64,000 nucleotides of DNA from Macrolepiota albuminosa (taxonomy: Eukaryota; Basidiomycota; Agaricomycetes; Agaricales; Agaricaceae). The stretch covers positions 233,074 through 297,073 of the forward strand of contig JAMWFC010000132.1 of assembly GCA_027475525.1 (NCBI GenBank). Direction: 5' to 3'. Position 1 is the stretch's first letter. Every line of letters starts with the position of its first letter. The translations under genes were made by a program, and so were the position numbers. This document shows, piece after piece, positions 22,893 through 31,106 of this stretch. The notes under the pieces are model-generated. The model searched no databases and was not told the origin of the DNA. It saw only the letters and a program-made list of their open reading frames with translations.

Positions 22893-25555
22893 TCACAATT
22901 TAGTGCGTCTTCTGGGTCTAAATTGCCAGGTTGTTTTCTGAATATTTGTAGGTGGCATCTTCCTCTTCAAAGGTCCAGATGGCACGTCCCATAGCCTGTT
23001 GTTGGTGACACTTGGAGATGAAATGGTCTTTCTCACCACAGAGTATGCAAACACCTTCCCTTCTTCATTGTTCCTGCACATCTTTTGGAACCTCAATTCA
23101 GGATCGTTCCTTCTTCTGAAGCTGGTTAGCCCAGAGGGCCTCTTTGTCCTGTTTGTCAGCAAAATTGGGGTCTTCAGGGTCCTCTGAGAGTTCCTTGGGG
23201 TTTGGCACATCACCCAGGTTGAGTTGGGCCTGAGGGCAAGCACCGCTGCCGGGATTAGCATTGAGTGGGCTGTGACTTACCAGAGGTCAACCACCAGGGA
23301 ATGTGGGGGGACCAGGGGTTTGCCGGAGGGCCAGGATGGTCCTTCCCTAGGGTTCCAGGAGGTCTGGGAGTTTGAGTACTCGCTGTAGTCCTCCCAGTAG
23401 CGCTGGTCAATTTGCATGATGAGGGCCTTGTACCCATCATAGGAGGGTTGTTTTGGGGCGAGTCAGAGGATGTTCTTGATGTATTGTGGCAGTGCACAGT
23501 GGAGGGTGTACTGGAGGGCGCTGTAGTTCCAACCAGTTTTGTAAGCTTTCTTCTCAAAATGTACGATAAAGGTAGTGAAGCGTTCTTCGGCACGCATCCA
23601 GAGGTTGAAGAGGTTGTCCTCAGCCTTGGCCATGGTGTCGTAGATACCAAACTTACTTGAGAACTCGTCAACAAAGGTCTGCCAGCAAGAGATGGCCGGA
23701 TTTTTCAGGTCAAACTAAATTAGGGCTATGTAGTAGTCGAAGATGATTCCCTGGAGGTAGGAGGTGGCAAAGGCCACCTGGGAGCTGTCAACCTGAAACG
23801 TGTTAAGACATTGGATGAGGAAGGTATGCCATTTTTGGGGGTCCCGGCTTGTGAATGTGTCAGGTTTTTGGATGTCCAGATGTTTTTTATGGGCAAGGGC
23901 ATTGCAAGCGTTGTCCAGTCTGGTGGTGTTGCAGGGAGGGGGGCCAGCATTGTAATAATAGTAATAGTGGTTACCCCCCCTCCTTGGGGAGGAAAGATGC
24001 TGAAGGCAGGATCCCACCTATCTGGAAGGCCTCCTCTGGGTGGCTCACCTGGGGGTCTGCAGCCAGGAAGCCTGTTGTCCCAAGAGGGTTTGTTCCTGTT
24101 AGGGGGAGGTCTGGGTCTCCATGCAGGGGGCAGCAGAGGTGGCAGGCTGGGGGGTTATCCTTGGAGATCAATTGGGGGTGGCAGAGGCAGTCAGGGAGGG
24201 TTTAGTAGTGCTGGATTGATCTGGGGGGGGCCAGGTGCTGGGTCAAATGCCAGATTGTGTAGAGGATGTTCAACTCAGGAAGATTGAGCTTGCATCGAGG
24301 GCCCTGGGGGATTCCGCAGATCAAAGTGGGGCAGGGGGTTGTGATGGAAGTTGGGCTTGGGAGGGGTCCAGGCAGACATGGGTAGCAGTGCCAGAGTTGT
24401 TGCGGGCATGGGGTGTTGTTTGTTGTCACCTCGAGTAAGCTTGTCAATATAACATAGTGTGTCGTCCGTATTAGAGGTGTCTACCTGGGGTTTTCCGAAG
24501 ATCGCCGGGGGTGGGGGCCGGGCATTCTCTATTTGTGGGAGCAGTTCCAGGAGCCTCTGAGGCTATCCCCAGGTTTTGAAGGTGCTAGGAACAGAATTAG
24601 CCTTGTGGTGAGTTGACAAGCCTACCATGCAGGCAGCAGGCTGATTGAATAGCCCTCCTATTGGGTTGAGAGACTGTAGTATGGCCGAGATGTTTTGTCG
24701 CTCTTCCCGTTGTCATTGCTCTAGAGTTGGGACCACAGGGACAGCTGGGGCTGGTTCCGAGGGTTTCTGTTGGATGTGAATTGAGAGACCTAGGTCCACA
24801 GGGTCATTGAGGGGTTGAGGAGAGGGGGATGCATGGACTTCGTCAAGCAGTTGCTGCAGCTCTTTGCAGAGGATTGTGTTGTGTCTGTACTTTACCATAG
24901 CCTGCTCTGAGAGTTCTCCTCGTGTGAGGCAATCCCTGAATTCGACCAAGCAATGGGCCCAGTCCTCCAAAGTGCCTTCAAAGTCATCATGTCTGAATTC
25001 TGTGAGTAGTGCCCTTGTCCACTGCACGAAGTCCTCCAGTGAGATCCTGAGTGAGCAAAGCACTTTGTCTCATTGTTGTTCATACTCCTCAAGGCATCGT
25101 TGTCTCATTGGCAAGGGAGGGGTCCGTGCAGGTGGGGCAGCAGCCAGGTAGTGTTGAGAGGAGTAGTCATAGTTGGGGGGTCTGTGGGGTTGGGGGGCAG
25201 GGCATTGGTAACCGTAATAGAGGGTGGGTGCAAAGAGACCCTTGCTGGGAGAAATTGGGCAAGGCCCACTGAGGATGAGTGGGGTCTCCGATAGACCTCC
25301 AGGGATGCTCTGGTACGAGGGGGCCTCCACGGGTCAGGCCATGGCTAGGTTGGGCAAAGGAGCCCAGCTGGCTGAGGGCCCCAGGTCATAGAGGGACGGG
25401 TCAGGAGCCCAGTGGCAGTGGAGACGTTGGAATTCATATGAGAGAGGTGGGTAAGCAGGGTGGAAGGTCTGTGCAGAGTAGTGGTCAGGGACCGGACGTC
25501 CATAAGCGTTGGTCTGATAGCCTGTAGGATAATAGGTGTGAGTATATGTAGCCAT
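22893..25555 (-). pseudogene. B gag
   Basis: A minus-strand ATG at 25555-25553 opens a Tyr/Pro-rich N-terminal segment (YPTGYQTNAYG). A helical region follows at 24713-25063, then a capsid piece at 23715-24017 (KPDTFTSRDPQKWHTFLIQC), and finally a complete CX2CX4HX4C zinc knuckle near 23006-23050 (CILCGEKDHFISKC). The parts are in different frames and separated by stops. The knuckle would bind element RNA in virus-like particles. Confidence 0.65.
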
Positions 25556-25575
25556 CAAGAACAGCGTAGGAAGGG

Positions 25576-25588
25576 AGTCTTGATATTA
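25576..25588 (-). other. B primer-binding site, complementary to its own LTR
   Basis: The 13 bases next to the LTR, read on the minus strand as TAATATCAAGACT, are the exact reverse complement of AGTCTTGATATTA on the minus strand of the LTR (25955-25967). This is the geometry of Tf1/sushi elements, in which the 5' end of the RNA folds back to prime its own reverse transcription. It predicts the RNA start near 25967. Confidence 0.75.
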
Positions 25589-26350
25589 TGTCAGGTTTTG
25601 CTGAGTCGGGGGCTTTCCAGGAAAGCAACGCCCTTACAAGGTGGACTTGATCTACAGACACTTGGATGTCTGGAACTCCGGACTGAGCTCCGGGGTTCAA
25701 GACATGAACAGGGGGATTCCCAGGGTAAGGGACTTAGTCCAGGGATTGGATGAAGTCAAAAGAATTGAGGGAATGAAGTCGAGTTGAGAATCAGGGGTTC
25801 TAGGACAAGATCCAGTTAGTGAAGCTTAAGTCGCAAAGTTCATACCAGTCTTAAGAGCACACAAACAAGTTGAGTGTGCCAGTCAGAGCGTGCCAGTCAA
25901 GTGTGCCAGTCAGTGCATACCAGTCAATCAAAAGGGCACACAAGCAATCAAATGTAATATCAAGACTAGCGAGTACAACAGGGAACTATGCTATAAGTAC
26001 TACGGGGCCAGGTCCGGGTCTCTGGGGTTCCAGAGTGTCTGGGATAAGTTCCAGGAGGCATTGAGTAGCGGGAGAGGGACTGTATACTGGGATCACACGT
26101 GTGGGACGCACAATCAATTGGCGTGGAGGGAGTCGTGATGCACAATGCATGATGGCCTAAAAGCGGGTAGTGTGATCCGATTGTTGATCATGGTTTGATG
26201 GTGGTTGAACCTGGAGTCCATGATGCGGAGTTGCCAGTGGTGCCGGGTGATGGCAGTGTCAGTAGTTGTGATGGCAGGGCACATTTGTAGGGTTGGAAAG
26301 AGGGTTTTGGGGGTGTTCCAGGGTGGATTTGGAGGGGAGGGGTCATGACA
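25589..26350 (-). repeat. B 5' LTR
   Basis: 762 bp with ends TGTCAGG and GGTCATGACA, so TG...CA on either strand. It is followed at 26351 by ATTGC, the duplicate of 8328-8332. It holds the self-priming complement at 25955-25967. A short-spaced GTGCCAGTCA-type repeat occurs several times around 25875-25925. Confidence 0.85.
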
Positions 26351-26355
26351 ATTGC

Positions 26356-26880
26356 TACTTGCTGATCTCTAGCTTTTTACCTCTCCTACTCTTTTAACAC
26401 CCCTTTTCCACTTAGTCATTTTCCGTACTCATTTGCCAACTCCTAAAACTTCATCACCACTACTGTCTCCTCTGCATGGCAGGACAGTCGCTATGTAACT
26501 GCCTTCCCAGTGCATGCCACCATACAACTACTTCTCAGTACCAAAATGGGATGCATCAAAACCATGTGAGCTCTTTCAATATTTCAAAGAACTCAAATAT
26601 CTGTTTAGAGACTGTGTGGTTACCAACTCCACCCAGATGAAGGAATACGCAGCATGCTATGTGTCTTACAATATGGCAGAAACTTGGACTAGTCTTCCCA
26701 AGTTTGCTGCTCTTGTGCCTGGCACACAACCAGCTATTGGCACTACCTACAAGCAATGGAAAACAGCAATCATCTAGCTCTATTTTAGCAATGAGGAAGC
26801 TACACAATATATGGTAAACAAACTCCAGAAACTCATTCAGGAGACCTTTAATAGTGGTACTTACTCTTTTGGCATTTTTT
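26356..26880 (+). pseudogene. A1 gag, continuation after element B
   Basis: After removal of B and one ATTGC copy the gag frame continues in register with 8332 and follows the A2 gag order: Thr/Pro-rich segment, then MPPYNYFSVPKWDASK at 26514 and FKELKYLFRDCVV. TAG and TAA codons interrupt it, and the homology ends near 26880. The short minus-strand frame at 26880-27086 (68 codons) is of unknown origin. Confidence 0.65.
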
Positions 26881-27082
26881 CAGGATTTCAGAAACTCCTG
26901 AACCTTGATCTCTCTGTTCCAGCCAATGCCAAGGATGTGTACTTCCAACCACCTTTCCAGCAACTTCATCATGGCAACCACTAAGTTTTGTGGTGCCTCA
27001 GTGCCTACATTCTTGATGTACTTGAGGAACTGATTAGCCTTCTCTATATAAGCATATGCAGCATCTTGAGCCTCTTGGGACG

Positions 27083-28032
27083 GCATAGGGAGCAGAGTTC
27101 ACAGGTTAGATGCATCAATGGCAGACTCAGCATTGGCTCCAGACATCTTGCCACACTTGTTCCAGACTTAGCACATTCAATTTATTCATTTTAGACCATA
27201 CTCAACAGCTACACATGGCAAGCAATGGATCTGATCAGTGATAATGCCAGTGGGAGCTAGAATAACAGCTGATATCATGCTGCTGGCAAGTATTGACAGA
27301 GGCATTAATCAATCAGCATGTGGTACAGCTAGCCAATGACAGTGCTTACAAATTAGAAATAATGGCATTTACTCATGATGGACAGCTTGGTGTTCATCTT
27401 GGCACCTGACATCTCTTGGTGCCCCTCCCTCAGTCAGACAGACAGCTTGCTTATTTCATTTCTTACTATTTAGTTTAATGCACAACATTTACTTACAGCT
27501 TACCCTTCTTTGGCAACTCTTAGCCAATTAATGATGGGAAACTTATTTTACTAAAAATACTTACCATTGTCACTAGCTACAGAACAGAACAGAGTACTCC
27601 ATTTATACCTCAGTTCACCTCACAGTTCAGATTTCTTTTGTGCTAACTAAGTTCATAGTTGCTAATTGTCTGAACACCTCTAGCCTGCTTGCCACAGTTA
27701 CAGAACCTACACACCTTGCACCTATGGCAGGCATTACACAGCTTAGTTGTTGCTAAGCCTACAATTTTTTTGCCACATCACTTGCCATGTCTTATTCATA
27801 TCTGCTCCCTCTTTCTTATAGGCATACTTTGTTGTTAGCACACTTCCTCTACCACACATCTCTTACTGATTACCATTGCCAACTTTCACCAAAACTTGCT
27901 GTTCAACTTGTTTCTGACTTGTTTTCTGGGAACTGCCCAGGACTCCCTCCAAACTTAGCATGCCCAACACATTGTGTACTGATCAGTAGCCATAAACCAT
28001 ATCTGCTGCAGACCAACTTTTGAGCATCATCA
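27083..28032 (+). repeat. A1 3' LTR
   Basis: About 950 bp that aligns with the A1 5' LTR and the 40.6 kb solo LTR, ending GAGCATCATCA at 28032. The start is blurred (ATAGGGAGC at about 27084). It directly abuts element E sequence at 28033, which fixes the A1 right boundary. Confidence 0.7.
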
Positions 28033-29172
28033 GCATTACAGCAAGTGACTATAAGAACAACAAGAAGCTCAAGATATTAAGGCTTAGGTGCTGGTAGATC
28101 ATGAGGCCACCCAGTCACAGGAAGAAGCAAGGCAGGAAGTGCCTGCCTCCTAGCAGTAAGGAGATGATGCTACAACATGTGTTGGAGTCACATTATCATC
28201 ATCCTGCCTCAACTAACAGTGACAATGCACAGTTTTACATACATATCTAGCAAGGATACAAAAACAATACTCTCTTCCTGGAGATTTTAAACTATATAAA
28301 GGTGCATCTGCACTTTACAGTGGAGCATCAGCTTGTTTATTTAACTAGACCTACTGGGTCCAAGATTATCTGCATTCTTCAGGAGCGGTCATTGTGTTGG
28401 AGTATGACAACGTGACGTCACCCTGACAAACACTGAATGTGCCAAGCCAGGAACCACCCTTCACATCGTGACTGGCCAAGGCACCGTACCCCTTCACACT
28501 TGGACAATGGACGAGGAAATATATATCGGACACATAGATACGACACCCTCAGTCACTTATACGGGACTGAGGGTGAGCAGACAATTTACTTTACTCTAAC
28601 TACAATTACTGACCGTAATGCTACAGTATCATAAACTGATATTGTATTGTATAGGTACAGAATAAAGTCACTTATACGGGACTGAGGTATCATTGTATTG
28701 TATAGGTTCTATACAAGGTCCGAAGCATAAGGTTCAAACTCTAACACATTGATCATGACTATCCTGAACAAGGCCTACAAAGTAGTAGGCTACTTCAGAA
28801 CTCAGAAAATGTTGGATTACATGCATTGCTGGTACTGGTGGCCACAAATAGCCAAAGAGACAAGCCAATTCTGCTCAACATGCAAGACATGTCAACAGTT
28901 GAAAGTTTCGACCTTGAAGCCACCAGAGAAGCTCCATTTGCTTCTGATTCCTGTCAAATTCTGGGACTCAATTGAAATGGACTTTATTGGTCCATTCCCT
29001 GAGTCAAAGGGTTTTAACTACATGTGGGTAGTAATCTGTCAAATGACCAGTGTGGTCTATCTCATTCCTGTGAAGACAACCATGACAGCCTCAAACTTGT
29101 CATGAATCTATGTCAAAGAAATAATGCACCTGCATAGATTGCCCAGCTCAATTGTCAGCAATTGAGACTCTC
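28033..29172 (+). pseudogene. Element E pol, integrase (right half)
   Basis: The stretch at 28200-28394 reads an integrase N-terminal linker with HFTVEHQLVYLTRPTGSK. After a solo LTR the frame resumes at 28752 with the zinc domain (CWYWWPQIAK, CSTCKTCQQLK) and the core start EMDFIGPFPESKGF (first catalytic Asp), then stops, and continues as LHRLPSSIVSN to about 29172. At the end GATCGA appears to have become AATTGA, a Lys/Asp-type motif loss fully explained by two CpG transitions. Confidence 0.6.
28395..28746 (+). mobile_element. 352 bp copia-like solo LTR
   Basis: It starts TGTTGGAGTATGACAACG, ends AACTCTAACA, and is flanked by the 5 bp duplication CATTG (28390-28394 and 28747-28751). TGTTGG...CTAACA ends are typical of copia LTRs. 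It contains the palindrome GTGACGTCAC with a CRE core TGACGTCA (28413-28420), a likely promoter element. A 21 bp block occurs twice (28552-28572 and 28667-28687). It keeps CG dinucleotides and so is younger than the element E it interrupts. Confidence 0.75.
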
Positions 29173-29812
29173 TCTTGCCTCAATGGCTGATAAACCGAGC
29201 TTTCTGAGGCTATTGGTGAATTCATCAATGGTTTTCATCCCTTCAACCACTTCATCAACAAGCTTCAAGGCTGCTCGTGCCTGAACAATCTCAAATTCGG
29301 CTTCATCACCGATTTCGTTTTTTGGTTGAATACCATGCAGGGTGTATCACCATATATACTTGCGAAGCAATTTCTAGCCATAACTTCTCACAGGAGTGAG
29401 CATCGTGTGCAAAACAGCCCCCAACTACTTCATGGCATGAATTTTTTGATTCATACATGATGTCAGAGTGTTTGCATGGTTATTGAGATTGCATTACAGT
29501 ATTCAGGAAGATCCTTCAAGTTTAAAAAGAGCCACAGGTTTATGGCCCGGCCTCAAAATCCCCGGTATTTGTCTTCTTCTCCTTCTTCTCGGTGTGGCAG
29601 TGGGTTGGGCTGACTGAAGGATTGAAAACGAAGTCGATGGAGTCGATTGAAGAGTGTAAGAGTAGAAGTCGGTTTATACAGGAAGATGTGTGAATGTGAT
29701 ATAGGTATTGTCCGTCGCGATGTGATGGAAGTTCATGGACTAGTGGCAGACAAGCACCAGTAAGAATAAAGAGTAGTTCAATCGCAGTACAGCCTCTCGA
29801 TACAACGAGACA
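29173..29812 (-). other. Gene fragment of unknown function and flank of element D
   Basis: On the minus strand about 29175-29345 is open and reads as an acidic helical segment (EFEIVQARAALKLVDEVVEG, then SLRKLGLSAIEARE). It keeps several CG dinucleotides, unlike the elements to its left, so it may be an exon of a displaced host gene. I do not recognise it. From 29345 to 29812 I see no gene. Confidence 0.25.
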
Positions 29813-29817
29813 AACAC

Positions 29818-29997
29818 TGTCACAATACGCACGTGACTGCGCCGCATAACCCCTCGTAGTTGGTAGTGTACATTTCTTATCTTAGTCCATTTCGTTACTA
29901 GGTATGTCAACAACGAATTGGTACATAAACCTAAAATATATTTTGTTACTAGTGCCAATAACGCGCCGCGTTGCGAACCGCTGTTCTTAGCCTTACA
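29818..29997 (+). repeat. D 5' LTR
   Basis: 180 bp from T29818 to A29997. It contains the E-box palindrome CACGTG at 29830-29835 in U3 and the self-priming block TTATCTTAGTCCA at 29877-29889, which should mark the RNA 5' end. Four of its five differences from the 3' LTR are TG or CA where the other copy has CG (29824, 29861, 29909, 29944); the fifth (29841) is the reverse. Confidence 0.95.
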
Positions 29998-29999
29998 CT

Positions 30000-30012
30000 T
30001 GGACTAAGATAA
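30000..30012 (+). other. D primer-binding site, complementary to its own LTR
   Basis: TGGACTAAGATAA, two bases after the LTR end, is the exact reverse complement of 29877-29889 in the LTR. Thirteen consecutive matches at precisely the primer-binding position indicate Tf1/sushi-type self-priming rather than tRNA priming. Confidence 0.85.
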
Positions 30013-30033
30013 AATTTTTTTTTTGACATCGCG

Positions 30034-31075
30034 ATGACTTCCCGAGGCGACAACGAGGACGTAGAGACGCCGGACCCGAATACCAAGAAGATCGCAGGCA
30101 TGGTGTTCCAGGCCATGCAGTCTCAGCTGGCGGCGCACATACAGGCTCAAAAAAAGGATGCTGACGGACGTGCTCACCCGGATCGCGCAGCTTGAACAGG
30201 TGCAGAGCGCCGGGGCGGTGCGGGAGGCAGTGCCACAGCTCTCCCGCACTCTGAGGATCAACCCCCCAGAGATCTATGACGGCAAGTCGAAGCAGCTCGC
30301 GGACCAGTTTGTTCGGCAGGTCGAGGTGGCGGCGGAATTTGAGGTGTTCAGAGACAATCGACAGAAGATCTTGTGGGCGCAGTCTTACCTGTCCGGCTCA
30401 GCGCAGCAGTGGTCTTCTGTGATCACGGCGGGTGTTGACGACCCAACGCTGAACCCTAGGTGTTTCGACTGGGGCGCGTGGGTGGCGGATTTCAAGGCTT
30501 CGTTCTGCACGCGTGATCAGGCGCAGGATGCACTGGCTCGAATCGGACAATTACAGCAGGGGTCCAAGTCCATCACCGACTACTGTACAGCGTTTTTCGA
30601 ACTCAAGGGCAAGCTCGGGCGGGCGGACGCAGACAGCGAATATGTCAAGGACCGCTTCTGGAAGGGTCTGTCAGCGGCGTCGATGAAGGCACTGGTCAAC
30701 ACAGACTATGAAACAGCGGAGGAAGCGCGCGACATACTCCTACGCCGTGAAAGTAAGCTGGCCGATATTGCCACGTGGGAGAGGGGCCATTGGCACGCAC
30801 CTTCGTCTGTGGGGTCCACGGCTGCGGTGGCCACACCCAAGGCTGCTTCTTCGCCTCCAGCACGTGCAGGGATACCCCCACCACCGAAGGACCCGAATGC
30901 GATGGATGTGGACCGGGCTAGGAGTTCGCCGGCGCCTAGGAAGTGTTACAAGTGTGGAGTGACCGGCCATGTCATGGCACAGTGCCCCTCATGGATGGAG
31001 TCGATCAGAGCGGTGGTGAGGGAGGCAGTGGCAAGTGAGAGGAAGGAGGACGAGCCCAAGCAGGGTTTTGTGTAG
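30034..31075 (+). pseudogene. D gag (one-base frameshift near the start)
   Basis: A first ATG at 30034 opens a frame of about 40 gag-like residues (GMVFQAMQSQLAAHIQAQ). The run of seven A at 30149-30155 throws it out of phase, and it stops near 30194. The rest of gag reads on from 30158 in the next frame to TAG at 31073-31075, with capsid motifs (FVRQVEVAAEF, KILWAQSYLSG) and a zinc knuckle CYKCGVTGHVMAQC at residues 263-276 of that frame. One A fewer would join the two. The change may be a mutation, a sequencing error, or slippage on the A run. Gag would form the particle. Confidence 0.8.
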
Positions 31076-31106
31076 AGTCGCCCCGTGTCGTCACCACGGA
31101 TGTGAC
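31063..31106 (+). promoter_or_regulatory. Putative -1 frameshift site between gag and pol
   Basis: G-GGT-TTT (31063-31069) in the gag phase fits the X-XXY-YYZ slip rule and lies one codon before the gag stop at 31073. Pol is open in the -1 frame from this point. Downstream, CCGTG (31083-31087) pairs with CACGG (31095-31099), and GTCAC (31090-31094) in that loop pairs with GTGAC (31102-31106), an H-type pseudoknot. The 13 nt spacer is longer than usual and the 2 nt third loop is short, so the knot is less sure than the heptamer. Confidence 0.65.

Larger units (their letters stand above)
8333..26350 (-). mobile_element. Ty3/gypsy chromovirus B (minus strand), split by A2
   Basis: The 5' LTR is 25589-26350. 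The 3' LTR is split into 8333-8662 and 16428-16872 by element A2. The 5 bp duplication ATTGC is found at 8328-8332 and 26351-26355, which defines the element in spite of the 7.8 kb insertion. Reading on the minus strand come gag, protease, RT, RNase H, integrase and a chromodomain, all broken by stops and frameshifts. A 13 nt primer-binding match to its own LTR suggests self-priming. It inserted in A1 gag. Confidence 0.85.
6024..28032 (+). mobile_element. LTR retroelement A1, gutted and heavily invaded
   Basis: A1 has a 5' LTR at 6024-8087, gag pieces at 8088-8332 and 26356-26880, and a 3' LTR at about 27083-28032, all in plus orientation. Both ends lie within element E pol. No protease, RT or integrase of its own is left, so almost everything after gag has been deleted. 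It hosts a solo LTR at 6881-7377 and element B at 8333-26350. Its LTRs and gag match those of A2 and the solo LTR at 40629-41563. The flanking 4-mers TCAT and GCAT may be a decayed target duplication. Confidence 0.7.
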
